Shown here piece after piece: positions 1 through 8,577 of a stretch of 64,000 nucleotides of DNA. This DNA comes from MPNO01 sp965205995 (GTDB lineage: Bacteria > Pseudomonadota > Alphaproteobacteria > MPNO01), in assembly GCA_965205995.1 (NCBI GenBank), contig OZ242200.1:3596001-3660000 (forward strand), in the 5' to 3' direction. Each line of letters starts with the position of its first letter. Within the stretch, counting starts at the first letter, position 1. A program made the translations under genes and the position numbers. The notes beneath the pieces are model-generated. The model worked only from the letters and a program-made list of their open reading frames with translations. It did not search any database and was not told the origin of the DNA.

Positions 1-350
1 ACGACGCCTGCCACGCCGCTGGCAAGATCCTGGTCGCCGCCGCCATGCTCCGCTTCGAGGGGCAGCTCGCGACCTTCAAGTCGGGGCTCGGCGGGGGTCT
101 GCCCTGCTATCGCTGCCTCTACCCGTCGCCGCCGCCGCCGGGCCTGATCCCGAGCTGCGCCGAGGGCGGCGTCCTCGGTGCGCTCGCCGGCACGATGGGA
201 TCGCTGCAGGCGACCGAGATCCTCAAGGAGGTGATGGGAATCGGCGAGAGCCTCGCCGGCCACCTCCTGATCTATGATGCCCTGACGACGACCATCCGCA
301 AGATGGCGCTCAAGCCCAACCCGCGCTGCGCGACCTGCGGCGATGGCTAA
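1..350 (+). CDS. moeB: MoeB/ThiF-family adenylyltransferase, C-terminal part
   Basis: Only the last 116 or so codons are present; the reading frame is open from base 3 and the N-terminal ATP-binding half lies outside the window. Enzymes of this family adenylate the C-terminal glycine of small sulfur carriers such as MoaD or ThiS. The visible part carries two CxxC pairs (CYRC and CATC) that form the zinc site of MoeB, and the text LRFEGQ between them and the edge is typical of the family. The stop overlaps the ATG of the next gene by 8 bases, so the two are probably co-translated. A ThiF-like role cannot be excluded without the N-terminus. Confidence 0.8.
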   Translation, partial: DACHAAGKILVAAAMLRFEGQLATFKSGLGGGLPCYRCLYPSPPPPGLIPSCAEGGVLGALAGTMGSLQATEILKEVMGIGESLAGHLLIYDALTTTIRKMALKPNPRCATCGDG

Positions 351-732
351 GGCCAAGCTCTCGCTCATCGTCCATTCGGGCGCTTTCGAACGGGTCCACT
401 ACGCGCTGGTCCTGGCGAGCGCCGCGGCGGCGATCGACCGAGAGGTCACGCTGTTCTTCACCATGGACGGCTGCCGCGCGCTGCGCCCGCAGGCGGCGCT
501 GGGCGGCTGGGCGGCACAGGACGGGACGTTGCGCGAACAGGGGCTTGCGACCCTCGAAGAGCTGCTCACGGCCGCCGCCGAGCTCAATGTTCGTTTTCTC
601 GTCTGCGAGCTCGGGCTCAGGGCCGCCGGCCTGGCGCTGGAGGACCTGCGCGACGATCTCGGGATCCGGGAGGCCGGCGCCGTGACCTTCCTCAACGACG
701 CCGGAGCCGACGCCCAGATGCTGTTCGTCTAG
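343..732 (+). CDS. DsrE/DsrF-like family protein
   Basis: A 129-residue single-domain protein. The N-terminal strand LSLIVHSGAFERVHYAL and the later LFFTMDG segment match the DsrE/DsrF fold, a small Rossmann-like domain used in sulfur relay. The ATG lies inside the end of the MoeB-like gene, so the pair forms a translationally coupled unit, which fits a role near sulfur carrier chemistry. There are cysteines at GCRAL and VCELG, but I could not decide which, if any, would carry persulfide. A precise function is not claimed. Confidence 0.72.
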   Translation: MAKAKLSLIVHSGAFERVHYALVLASAAAAIDREVTLFFTMDGCRALRPQAALGGWAAQDGTLREQGLATLEELLTAAAELNVRFLVCELGLRAAGLALEDLRDDLGIREAGAVTFLNDAGADAQMLFV

Positions 733-743
733 CGCAAGCCGGC

Positions 744-1733
744 TTACAACCCGTCGGCGGGGATCACCCGGTCGGGCGGCGAATGGCCGTCGACGAAGGT
801 CTTGATGTTGATCAGCACCCGCTCCCCCATCGCGATGCGTCCCTCGCGGGTCGCCGAGCCGAGATGCGGGGCAAGCACCACGTTGTCGAGACGGCGCAGG
901 TCTTCGTGGATTTCCGGCTCGCGCTCATAGACGTCGAGCCCGGCGCCGGCCAGCACGCCTTCGGCAAGGCAGCGGGCGAGGGCGGCTTCGTCGATGATTT
1001 CGCCGCGCGAGGTGTTGACGATATAGGCGTGGGGCTGGAGCGAGCGCAGACGCCGCTCCGACAGCAGATGGCGGGTCTCGCTGGTATGCGGGCAGTTGAT
1101 CGAAATGAAGTCCATATGCGCCAGCATCTGATCGAGGTCTTCCCACCATGTGGCTTCGAGCTCGGCCTCGATCCCGGGATGGACACGGCGTCTGTTGTGG
1201 TAGTGGATCGACATCGAGAAGCCGCGCGCCCGGCGCGCCACCGCGGCGCCGATGCGGCCCATGCCGACGATGCCGAGACGTTTTCCCGACACCCTGTGGC
1301 CCATCATGAAGGTCGGCGTCCAGCCGACCCATTCGCCGGCCCGCGCCATGCGGTCGCCTTCGACCATGCGGCGCGGCGCGCTCAACATCAGCGCCATCGT
1401 GAGGTCGGCGGTGTCCTCGGTGAGAACGCCCGGCGTGTTGGTCACGATGATCCCGCGCGCGGCGGCGGCGGCGAGATCGATATGATCGACGCCGACGCCG
1501 AAATTGGCGATCAGCTTGAGCCGGCCGGAGAGCGAACCGATGACCGGTGCGGTGAGGCGGTCGGTCACCGTCGGCACCAGCACGTCGACCTCGGCCGTCG
1601 CGGCGACAAGCGCCTCGGTCGACATCGGCTCGTCGGTCGGGTTGAGCCGTGTCTCGAAGAGCTCCTTGAGACGGGTTTCGGTCGCCTGCGGCAGTTTCCG
1701 CGTAACCAGGACGGTGGGCTTTTCGGTCGTCAT
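744..1733 (-). CDS. D-isomer-specific 2-hydroxyacid dehydrogenase (glyoxylate/hydroxypyruvate reductase-like)
   Basis: 329 residues, the normal length for the family. It should reduce a 2-oxoacid such as glyoxylate or hydroxypyruvate with NAD(P)H in the cytoplasm. The dinucleotide-binding motif GMGRIG is at residues 157-162. The catalytic set is complete: Arg243 (in NTSRGE), Glu272 (in YEREPE) and His290 (in APHLGSAT). The segment ANFGVGVDHID near residue 80 is the usual substrate-loop signature. It ends 12 bases from the DsrE gene, convergently. Substrate cannot be chosen among glyoxylate, hydroxypyruvate and similar acids from sequence alone. Confidence 0.85.
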   Translation of the reverse strand: MTTEKPTVLVTRKLPQATETRLKELFETRLNPTDEPMSTEALVAATAEVDVLVPTVTDRLTAPVIGSLSGRLKLIANFGVGVDHIDLAAAAARGIIVTNTPGVLTEDTADLTMALMLSAPRRMVEGDRMARAGEWVGWTPTFMMGHRVSGKRLGIVGMGRIGAAVARRARGFSMSIHYHNRRRVHPGIEAELEATWWEDLDQMLAHMDFISINCPHTSETRHLLSERRLRSLQPHAYIVNTSRGEIIDEAALARCLAEGVLAGAGLDVYEREPEIHEDLRRLDNVVLAPHLGSATREGRIAMGERVLINIKTFVDGHSPPDRVIPADGL

Positions 1734-1858
1734 CTGTCCGATCGTCGGCTCGGGGCTGCAACGCCTCTACCAACCCGGCCCGGAGATGTCCAGAGCACGG
1801 GCTCGGGCTCGTATCGGCTATACTGCTCTCGGGGATGCATCGAAGTCCGGAATCCTGC

Positions 1859-2350
1859 ATGCGTCTTTGGCCCATCGCCGCCGTCATCTGCCTGATCGCA
1901 TGGGGCGGCCCGGTCGCCGCCGAGGGCAAGCCCGGAACCGCGGAGAGCGCCCAGCAAGCCCGCTTCGCCTCGCTGCGCGCGTCCAAGGCCAATGTCCGGT
2001 TCGGGCCCGGGAGGCGGTATCCCATCGCATGGGTATTCGTGCGGCGCGGCTTGCCGGTCCAGATCGTCGGCAGGTTCGAGACCTGGCGCCGCATCCGGGA
2101 CTGGGAAGGAAGCGAGGGCTGGATCCATCAATCTCTGCTGTCGCCACGGCGCAGCGTGATCGTGCTCGACGGGCCGGCGGGGCTTCACCGTCAACCCGGT
2201 GCGAAGGCGCGGCTGGTGGCCCGGATCGAACGCCGCGCCGTCGGGCGGCTGATCCGGTGCGACGGCGCCTGGTGCGCGGTGGAGTTCGCGGGAAGGAATG
2301 GCTGGATCCGCAAGACCGCGGTCTGGGGGACCGGTCCGGCGGACGGCTGA
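1859..2350 (+). CDS. Secreted or periplasmic bacterial SH3-domain protein
   Basis: 163 residues from the ATG chosen here; an upstream ATG at 1835 adds eight residues but would spoil the signal peptide. Residues 1-20 are hydrophobic and end in VAAEG, a likely signal peptide. The rest holds two SH3b-like repeats: ASKANVRFGPGRRYPIAWVF followed by the GSEGWIHQSLLS block, then a second, more divergent copy ending NGWIRKTAVWG. Such proteins usually bind cell-wall peptides or metals. It is alone on its strand, divergent from the 2-hydroxyacid dehydrogenase. No catalytic domain is present. Confidence 0.8.
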   Translation: MRLWPIAAVICLIAWGGPVAAEGKPGTAESAQQARFASLRASKANVRFGPGRRYPIAWVFVRRGLPVQIVGRFETWRRIRDWEGSEGWIHQSLLSPRRSVIVLDGPAGLHRQPGAKARLVARIERRAVGRLIRCDGAWCAVEFAGRNGWIRKTAVWGTGPADG

Positions 2351-2370
2351 ACCGGGAAGCCGCCGCGCGG

Positions 2371-3234
2371 TCAGGCCGGCGCCGGCGCCTGTTCCGACAT
2401 GTCCCACCAGACGCAGCCCATGCCGCAGCGGAGCTCCACCGCCGGCTCGTAGCAGATCGTGCGCGCCTTGCGGTTGCCGACGGCGCCCATCGCGGCCATC
2501 CAGGACAGGAGCTCGGTGGTGCCGCCGTCGCCGGCCGCGGCCATCTTCTCCAGCGTCGTCTCGGCCACCACCCTTTGCGGGTCGCCGTCTTCCAGGAGGG
2601 CGAGGAAGGCCCGGTCGAAGGCTTCGTCGACATCGAAATATTTGGGGCCGCCGGGGTCGTGGCTGAGCCCGCCGGTGCCCATGATGGCGACCCGCTCGCC
2701 GGCGGGGCGGCAGGTGCGGACGATGTCGGCGATCTCTTGGCCGAGGCGGTAGCATTCCTCAGGGCTCGGCAGCGGCGGCACGATGCAGTTCATGTGGATG
2801 GGGACCAGCGGGATGTCGTGATCGGGCGTCAGATAGAGCAGCGGCACCGACCAGTTGTCGTCGAACAGCAACCGGTCCTTCCAGGCCAGCCGAAGTCCGC
2901 GCCGGTCACCCTCGCGGATCAGCGTCCTGGCGAGGTCGGGATGGCCGGCGACTTCGTATTCGGGGACGTTGAGCCAGTCCGAAAACCATTCCGCCGGACC
3001 GGTCCAGCGGGCGGCGGTTCCGACGCAGAAATCGGACGATGAATCCAGCGGCAGGTTGAGAAGATGGTCGTTGGCGATGCCGACGATGACGTCGGGCCGG
3101 GTCTCGCGCAGCATCCTGCCGAGCGCATGGAAGCCTTGGGTGAGGTTTTCCTGTTCCTCCGGTGTCGCCCGGTCGAGCCAGCCGGTCAGCCCCGGTGCGT
3201 GCGACAGCGCAAGAACGGCAACGATTTCAGCCAT
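2371..3234 (-). CDS. LigB-type class III extradiol dioxygenase family protein
   Basis: 287 residues from the ATG at 3234, which has an AGGAGG ribosome site just upstream; the longer open frame to 3375 has none. Class III extradiol dioxygenases cleave catechol rings next to the hydroxyls using non-haem Fe(II). His12 (in LSHAPG) and His56 (in IANDHLLN) sit where the LigB beta subunit has its iron ligands His12 and His61. The motif GTGGLSHDPGG near the middle is also usual. No alpha (LigA) subunit gene is adjacent. Divergent from TRAP system 1, suggesting shared control. Substrate unknown. Confidence 0.78.
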   Translation of the reverse strand: MAEIVAVLALSHAPGLTGWLDRATPEEQENLTQGFHALGRMLRETRPDVIVGIANDHLLNLPLDSSSDFCVGTAARWTGPAEWFSDWLNVPEYEVAGHPDLARTLIREGDRRGLRLAWKDRLLFDDNWSVPLLYLTPDHDIPLVPIHMNCIVPPLPSPEECYRLGQEIADIVRTCRPAGERVAIMGTGGLSHDPGGPKYFDVDEAFDRAFLALLEDGDPQRVVAETTLEKMAAAGDGGTTELLSWMAAMGAVGNRKARTICYEPAVELRCGMGCVWWDMSEQAPAPA

Positions 3235-3313
3235 GGCGGCGACCCTCCTGTCCGGTTCGAGCTTAGTGCATAACCGGCCGGTCTTGAACCGCCCAGATGC
3301 CCTCCGCCGGGCT

Positions 3314-3328
3314 TTGCCAGCTTGGCAA
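3314..3328. promoter_or_regulatory. Inverted repeat between divergent LigB-like and TRAP genes
   Basis: A 15-base inverted repeat, TTGCCA then three bases then TGGCAA, lies in the 140-base gap between the divergently transcribed dioxygenase and the dctP gene. A weak promoter (TTGGCA at 3322, TACCCT 18 bases later) overlaps its right arm, as an operator would. Only the sequence symmetry is observed; regulator unknown. Confidence 0.3.
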
Positions 3329-3374
3329 TCGCGCCGAGGATGCTCTACCCTCGAAAAAATTGGGAGGATCCGCA

Positions 3375-4439
3375 ATGCATTCGGAAATCAGAAAGCTGTT
3401 GGCGCCGGTCGCCGTCGCCGCCGCCATGGTCGCCGGACCGGCGACCGCCAAGACGTTCAACTTGACCTTCGCCGCGCCGCAGGGCGAGCATATGCCCTGG
3501 ATCGGTCTGACCCGGAGCGTGTTCATCGCCGGGGTGGACAAGCGGCTCGAGGGAACCGAGCACAAGATCAACTGGACCACGGCCTATGGCGGCACGCTCT
3601 CCAAGGTGGGCGGCACGCTGGAAGTGATCGAGGAAGGCATCGCCGATGCCGGCATGCTCTATTCGCTGTTCGAGCAGGCCAAGCTGCCGCTCCAGAACGT
3701 CGCCTACATGGCGCCCTTCGGCTCCGACGACCTCGGCCTTGCGCTGCGGGTCTTTCAGGAGATGCACGACGAACTGCCGGAGATGTCGGAGTCCTGGGAA
3801 AAGCACGGCCAAGTCTTCGTCGCCCCGATCGGGTTCGACACATTCTACCCGCTGACCAAGTTTCCGATCAAATCGCTCAAGGACCTCAAAGGCCGCAAGC
3901 TCGCGGGCGCCGGGGCGGTCTCGCTCTGGGAGGCGCCGATCGGCATCGTGCCCGTGCAGGGAAACTTCGCGGTCCATTTCAACAATCTCAAGACCGGGGT
4001 CTATGACGGGCTGATCGCGTTTACCACCGGCTATTACCCGAACAAGCTGCACGAGATCGCGCGCTACGCCACCAAGGTGAATTTCGGCGCCATGCCGGGC
4101 GGCGGGGTGACGGTCAACAAGTCGGTCTGGGGCAAGCTGCCGAACGCGGTCAAGAAGGCCATGCGCGAAGCGGGGATCGATTACCGCAACGCCCAGGACA
4201 AGACGATGACCCGCCTGGTCGATACCTTCGAAGCCAAGATGAAGGCCGAGGGTGTGGTGTTCTCGCAGATGCCGCTCGACCAGAAGCTCGCCTGGGCCAA
4301 GGCGATGCCCAACATCGCCAGGGAGTGGGCGGCCCGCGCCGAAGCCAAGGGCTTCGCCGGCAACAAGGTGCTCAAGGCCTATATGGACAAGCTCCGCGCC
4401 AACAAGGTCCCGCTGGTGCGCGAGTGGGACAAGGAATAG
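3375..4439 (+). CDS. TRAP transporter substrate-binding protein (DctP-like), system 1
   Basis: 354 residues from the ATG at 3375, preceded by GGGAGG; an in-frame ATG at 3297 would put 26 polar residues before the signal peptide. The signal peptide runs to about residue 26 with cleavage after PATA. The mature protein has the DctP layout, including SLKDLKGRKLAG and the later GVYDGLIAFTTGYY segment where family members place the carboxylate-binding region. It delivers an organic anion to the membrane pair encoded just downstream. Ligand cannot be assigned; the neighbouring dioxygenase and hydrolase suggest an aromatic or lactone-derived acid (inference). Confidence 0.88.
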   Translation: MHSEIRKLLAPVAVAAAMVAGPATAKTFNLTFAAPQGEHMPWIGLTRSVFIAGVDKRLEGTEHKINWTTAYGGTLSKVGGTLEVIEEGIADAGMLYSLFEQAKLPLQNVAYMAPFGSDDLGLALRVFQEMHDELPEMSESWEKHGQVFVAPIGFDTFYPLTKFPIKSLKDLKGRKLAGAGAVSLWEAPIGIVPVQGNFAVHFNNLKTGVYDGLIAFTTGYYPNKLHEIARYATKVNFGAMPGGGVTVNKSVWGKLPNAVKKAMREAGIDYRNAQDKTMTRLVDTFEAKMKAEGVVFSQMPLDQKLAWAKAMPNIAREWAARAEAKGFAGNKVLKAYMDKLRANKVPLVREWDKE

Positions 4440-4489
4440 GGCATCCGGCACCGTAGCCCGGGGCCGCGCGCAAGGCCGGCGGCCCCGCC

Positions 4490-5080
4490 ATGACCGATCG
4501 GGCGGAGCCGCCGAAGACGCCCGCCTGGCATCGCTTGCTGACCTTCGAGGCGCTGGTTTCCGGGCTCAATTCGCTCGGAAGCCTGTGGATCGTCGTCCTC
4601 ATGGTGGTCATCAATATCGACATCATGGGGAGGACCCTGCTCAGCATGCCGCTGCGCGGCGTGCCGGAGCTGGTGAAGCTTTCGATCGTCGCCATCGTGT
4701 TCATCCAGCTCGGCCACACGCTGCGGTCCGGCCGCATGACCCGATCGGACGGGCTTCTGCGTATCTTCCGGACGCGGCTCCCGCGTCTCTCCCATGCGCT
4801 GACGCTGGTCTTCAACCTGGTGGGCGCCGGGCTCTTCGTTCTGGTGTTCGAGGCGAGCTACCCGTTCTTCGTCGAGGCCTGGAGCACCGGCGAATATGCC
4901 GGGATCCAGGGCTATGTCAGCTACCCGGTCTGGCCGGTGCGGCTGATCATCCTGATCGGCTGCGCCGTCGCCGCGATCCAGTACTGCCTGTTCGCCTGGC
5001 GCGATCTGGCGGTGGTGTCCGGCTGGCTGGCGCCCGCCGACCCGGATGACCGCAGGCGGATGACGGAAATGCTCAAATGA
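4490..5080 (+). CDS. TRAP transporter small membrane subunit (DctQ-like), system 1
   Basis: 196 residues with four predicted membrane helices, at about residues 25-45, 58-78, 100-122 and 140-163. The signature LKSLSIV-type segment after the first helix pair (VPELVKLSIVAIVFIQLG) followed by LRSGRMTRSD is typical of DctQ. The small subunit docks the binding protein and scaffolds DctM in the inner membrane. It begins 50 bases after dctP and its stop overlaps the ATG of dctM as ATGA, so the three genes form one operon. Confidence 0.85.
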   Translation: MTDRAEPPKTPAWHRLLTFEALVSGLNSLGSLWIVVLMVVINIDIMGRTLLSMPLRGVPELVKLSIVAIVFIQLGHTLRSGRMTRSDGLLRIFRTRLPRLSHALTLVFNLVGAGLFVLVFEASYPFFVEAWSTGEYAGIQGYVSYPVWPVRLIILIGCAVAAIQYCLFAWRDLAVVSGWLAPADPDDRRRMTEMLK

Positions 5081-6408
5081 GCGGCGTCGAGATCGGGCTG
5101 ATCTCGATCGGCGCGATCCTGCTGCTGATCTATCTCGGCATGCATGTCGCGGTGACGCTCTGCGTCGTGTCGCTGGTCGGCGTTTGGGCGGTCAAGGGCA
5201 ATGTCACCCTGGCGACCAAGCTGCTCGCCATCGCCGCCTACGATACCGTCGCGGGCTACGTCTTCGGCGTGGTCCCGCTCTTCGTCCTGATGGGCCTGCT
5301 GGTCAGCGTCTCCGATCTCGGCAAGGACGCCTATGTCGTCGCCAACATTCTGATGCGGCGGATCCGCGGCGGGCTCGGCATCGCCACGGTCGCGGCCAAC
5401 GCCGTCTTCGCCGCGGTGACGGGGATTTCCGTCGCCTCCGCCGCCGTCTTCACCAAGCTCGCGGTGCCGGAGATGATCGCGCTCGGCTACCGCCCCCGCT
5501 TCGCCGTCGGGGTGGTCGCCGGCTCATCGGTTCTCGGCATGCTGATCCCGCCCAGCCTGCTGCTGATCGTCTACGGCATATTGGCGGAGCAGTCGATCGG
5601 CGATCTGTTCATCGCCGGCATCGTGCCGGGCCTCCTGCTGTCGTTCGCCTTCGCGATCGCGATTCTCGGGATGGCGACCTTCCTGCCCAGGCTGGTCATG
5701 CGCCAGGACAAGGCGGCCGCCGACGCAAGCGCGGCCCGTCCCGAAGACCCCGGCGAATCCATGGCGGCGGCGATCATTCGGCTATGGCCGCTCCCGGCGC
5801 TCGTCTTCGCGGTGATCGGCGGGATTTATCTCGGCTGGTTCACCCCCACCGAGTCGGGCGCGGTCGGCGCGCTCGGCGCGCTCGCGCTGGCGTTTGCGCG
5901 CCGCAAGCTCACCTGGGCGAGTGTGTGGCAGGTGCTGGTGGAGACCGGGCATATCACGGTCTCGATCCTGATGCTGATCATCGCCGCCAATATCTACACG
6001 AGGCTGCTCGCGCTCTCCGGGGTTCCGGTGTTCATCAACGACTTCGTCAACGGGCTCGAGCTGGGATTCTTCACCCTGCTGATCTTCTATGCCGTGATCA
6101 TCGTGATCATGGGAACCATCCTGGACGGGATCTCGATCATGCTGATCATGATCCCCATCTTCCTGCCCCTGCTGGCGGGCCACAGCGTCGATCTGGTCTG
6201 GTTCGGGATCGTCACCGTGATCGCGGTCGAAATCGGCCTTCTGACCCCGCCGCTCGGCCTGTCGGCCTATGTGATCAAGAGCACGCTCGACACCGACGAG
6301 ATATCGCTCGCCGATATCTTCATCGGCGCGGCGCCGTTCGCCGTCGTGATGTTCGTCGTCCTGATGCTGATCATCTTCTTCCCCTGGCTGGTCACCGGCT
6401 ACGGCTAA
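5077..6408 (+). CDS. TRAP transporter large membrane subunit (DctM-like), system 1
   Basis: 443 residues and about 12 hydrophobic segments, the usual size for the Na+-coupled transport subunit. Family signatures include the VAGSSVLGMLIPPS block around residue 150 and IGLLTPPLG near residue 385. It carries out elevator-type symport in the inner membrane. The start overlaps dctQ by four bases. It is clearly related to the DctM of system 2 in this window (shared text such as GIVTVIA, IGLLTPPLG, DIFIG), so systems 1 and 2 are paralogues. Confidence 0.9.
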   Translation: MSGVEIGLISIGAILLLIYLGMHVAVTLCVVSLVGVWAVKGNVTLATKLLAIAAYDTVAGYVFGVVPLFVLMGLLVSVSDLGKDAYVVANILMRRIRGGLGIATVAANAVFAAVTGISVASAAVFTKLAVPEMIALGYRPRFAVGVVAGSSVLGMLIPPSLLLIVYGILAEQSIGDLFIAGIVPGLLLSFAFAIAILGMATFLPRLVMRQDKAAADASAARPEDPGESMAAAIIRLWPLPALVFAVIGGIYLGWFTPTESGAVGALGALALAFARRKLTWASVWQVLVETGHITVSILMLIIAANIYTRLLALSGVPVFINDFVNGLELGFFTLLIFYAVIIVIMGTILDGISIMLIMIPIFLPLLAGHSVDLVWFGIVTVIAVEIGLLTPPLGLSAYVIKSTLDTDEISLADIFIGAAPFAVVMFVVLMLIIFFPWLVTGYG

Positions 6409-6476
6409 GGATCCTTCCCAGGCGGCGCGATAAGGCTCTACCATCGGATCGGAGAGCCAATGGAGAGGCCAGACCC

Positions 6477-7256
6477 ATGACCTATCGCGTGACGCCGCTC
6501 CTCCTCGGAGACGCCGTGGTCCCGGACATGCTCGACGTGTTCTGGAGTCTGTCGAAATCCCGCGACGCCTCGTCGGTGCCGATCCTCGCCTTTCTCATCG
6601 AGGGGACGCCGGACGGGCCGCTGCTGATCGACACCGGCATGCGCGACGCCGAGCGGGCGCAGGAAGTCCACGGGCTGGGCCCGCACAATGTCGCGGCGGA
6701 CCAGACGATCCCGGCGCAGCTCGCCAAGCACGGCTATGCGCCGGAGGACATCAAATTCGTCCACCTGACCCACCTCCATTACGACCATGCGGGCGGCTGC
6801 AACCTCTTGCCCAACGCGCGCTTCGTCCTGCAGCGGACCGAGCTGATGGCGGCGGCCGCGCCGATGGGCCCGGAGCAGCTCGACATCGGCGGCAAGGGCC
6901 TGTTCTTCGACCGCGCGGATGTCGCCGATCTGGTGGACCCGCTATGGAGCCGGGTCGATCTGATGGAAGGCGATTACGAGCCCTATCCGGGCATCCGTTG
7001 CGTGCTTTACGCCAACTCGCACACGCCGGGCCATCAATGCGTCTATGTGGAAACCGCCGACGGCATCGTCGCGATCATCGGCGATATCGCCCGGAAGGTG
7101 GCCCTCAACATCGAGCAGGAGATCCTGCCCGGCATCTACTACGACCTCGATTCGATGCGCCGGGCGCTGATCGATATCAAGTCGCGGGCCGATGCGATCC
7201 TCCCCACCCACGACTGGAACGTGGTCCCCGGCGGCAAACCGGAGGGCGTCGCCTAG
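6477..7256 (+). CDS. Metallo-beta-lactamase-fold hydrolase, N-acyl homoserine lactonase-like
   Basis: 259 residues. The zinc motif HxHxDH is intact: His99, His101, Asp103 and His104 in THLHYDHAGG. The remaining ligands appear as a His in NSHTPGHQ, an Asp in IIGDIAR and a C-terminal His in PTHDWN. The overall plan resembles AHL lactonases and related lactone hydrolases. The ATG at 6477 has GGAGAGG upstream; the open frame runs much further left only because it shadows dctM. It follows dctM after 68 bases on the same strand, so it may be the last gene of TRAP operon 1. Its stop overlaps the convergent cupin gene by four bases. Confidence 0.8.
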   Translation: MTYRVTPLLLGDAVVPDMLDVFWSLSKSRDASSVPILAFLIEGTPDGPLLIDTGMRDAERAQEVHGLGPHNVAADQTIPAQLAKHGYAPEDIKFVHLTHLHYDHAGGCNLLPNARFVLQRTELMAAAAPMGPEQLDIGGKGLFFDRADVADLVDPLWSRVDLMEGDYEPYPGIRCVLYANSHTPGHQCVYVETADGIVAIIGDIARKVALNIEQEILPGIYYDLDSMRRALIDIKSRADAILPTHDWNVVPGGKPEGVA

Positions 7257-7849
7257 CGCGTGTCGGGCGACCAGCCGGGCCCGGCGAGCCCGGCCGGCAG
7301 ATCGCCCGCGTAGCCCTCGGCGTTCTCGATCTGCTCGACCCAGTCGAGTCCCATCGCCTTGAAGATCCGGTTGGTCATGACGATCAGCCGCGCCGGGTTG
7401 TCGGGATCGGCGTTGACGTGCTGCTTCACGGTGTAGGCCGGGATGAAGACGAAGTCGCCCCGGGTCCACTCGTATTTCCTGGGCTCTTCGGCCCAGCTCC
7501 ATTCGAACTCGACATCGACCTCGAACCGGACGTCCCAGTGGAGGTCGTAGCCCGAGCCTTCGGCGACATAGACGATCTGCTCGGCGAGCTTGCGCGACTT
7601 GCCGGATCTCCCGCCGGGCTCCAGGAACTGCATGTAGATGTCGAGGCAGCACTCGGTGGTGTTGAGCTTCTCGTGGACCATGTGCTTGAGGAGGCCGTCG
7701 GGTGAGTTCTCGAACGGCATGTCCCCGGCCTTGATCACGGTCAGCCGCTGCCGGTAGTCGGCGCGGAAATCGGCCGATTCCTGCAACCACTCGGCGTAGA
7801 TGTCGGCGCTCCTGCCGCCGAGCCTCGCGATGTCCTTTTCGTCCGCCAT
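7253..7849 (-). CDS. Cupin-like protein with depleted metal site
   Basis: 198 residues from the ATG at 7849, preceded by GAGGAG; a TTG at 7876 is possible and would overlap the upstream gene. The C-terminal half has a cupin barrel: the text AEQIVYVAEGSG then GDFVFIPAYTVKQHVNA. The first cupin motif lacks the HxH pair that normally binds metal, while one His of the second motif remains. It lies 23 bases after a second cupin gene on the same strand, and the pair likely works together. Function not recognised; a gentisate- or quercetinase-like ancestry is possible. Confidence 0.7.
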   Translation of the reverse strand: MADEKDIARLGGRSADIYAEWLQESADFRADYRQRLTVIKAGDMPFENSPDGLLKHMVHEKLNTTECCLDIYMQFLEPGGRSGKSRKLAEQIVYVAEGSGYDLHWDVRFEVDVEFEWSWAEEPRKYEWTRGDFVFIPAYTVKQHVNADPDNPARLIVMTNRIFKAMGLDWVEQIENAEGYAGDLPAGLAGPGWSPDTR

Positions 7850-7872
7850 TCCGGTCGCTCCTCGCAAATCCG

Positions 7873-8475
7873 TCAAATGTCCGAAGGAGGCGTCCAGTCC
7901 TCCCAGCCGGGCACGGGCTCCTTGGGCGGGTATTTGGCGATCTTCTGGAACAGCATGTGCATGAACAGGAAGAGCGGCTTCGCCTTCATCACCAGCAGCA
8001 CCAGATCCTCGTCCTCGGAGGCGTTGAAGTGCTGATGAACGCAGCCGTTCTCCACCACCATGATGTCGCCCGCCTCGTAGTCGAAGCGCTTGCCGTCATG
8101 GATGTCGAAGCCCTTGCCGCGCAGGCAGTAGAAGATCGCCGAGTTCATGTGGCCGTGGCGCTGGCCGGTGCCCCTGGGCGCGATCACCGAGATATGGGTC
8201 TCGATGGATTGCGCGATGTCGGTCTTCATCGGGTTGACGATCGACTTGTCGAAGAGCTGCGGCCCGCCGCGCCATTCCTGGTCGGTCGCGCTGTAGACCC
8301 GGGGCTGGTTGTAGAGCTCTTCCTGGAGCTCCCCGTAAGTGCCTTCGAGCGCGCGGACGAAGGTGCGCTTTCGCTGCCAGCGCTCCCAGACGACTTCCTT
8401 CGGCTGGTTGTGGCCGATGCCGGCGTCTTTGGTGCCGGCCTCGATGCCGCCCGCCTCCGTTGACCGATCCGCCAT
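7873..8475 (-). CDS. Cupin-domain protein with HxH metal motif
   Basis: 200 residues from the ATG at 8475 (AGGGAG upstream). The cupin barrel begins near residue 95. Motif 1 reads GQRHGHMNSAIFYCLRGKG, giving the HxH metal pair but Ala where Glu is usual; motif 2 reads GDIMVVENGCVHQHFN with the expected His. It is therefore a plausible mononuclear metal cupin. The companion gene downstream lacks the HxH pair, so the two may form a hetero-oligomer (inference). A good leftward promoter is found 43-70 bases upstream. Substrate unknown. Confidence 0.72.
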   Translation of the reverse strand: MADRSTEAGGIEAGTKDAGIGHNQPKEVVWERWQRKRTFVRALEGTYGELQEELYNQPRVYSATDQEWRGGPQLFDKSIVNPMKTDIAQSIETHISVIAPRGTGQRHGHMNSAIFYCLRGKGFDIHDGKRFDYEAGDIMVVENGCVHQHFNASEDEDLVLLVMKAKPLFLFMHMLFQKIAKYPPKEPVPGWEDWTPPSDI

Positions 8476-8517
8476 GCGCCCGGACTCCCTGAATGACTGC
8501 AATCGTGGTGCCGGTGG

Positions 8518-8545
8518 ATTATATTGGGCGCGCTTGGAGTGTCCA
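8518..8545 (-). promoter_or_regulatory. Sigma-70-like promoter for the cupin pair
   Basis: Read on the minus strand: TGGACA, a 16-base spacer, then a perfect TATAAT, ending 43 bases before the start of the upstream cupin gene. It lies in the short gap shared with the divergent TauD-like gene. Assigned from consensus match only. Confidence 0.5.
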
Positions 8546-8577
8546 GCTTACCGCCGGAGAGCAGGGCGGGGACCGGG

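Noticed and set aside
783..1895. Long open frames opposite real genes (here and at 5184, 12564, 18477, 32945, 40778, 57171 and others)
   Set aside because: High G+C gives long antisense frames; these have no ribosome site, arginine/proline-rich text and overlap clearly recognised genes.
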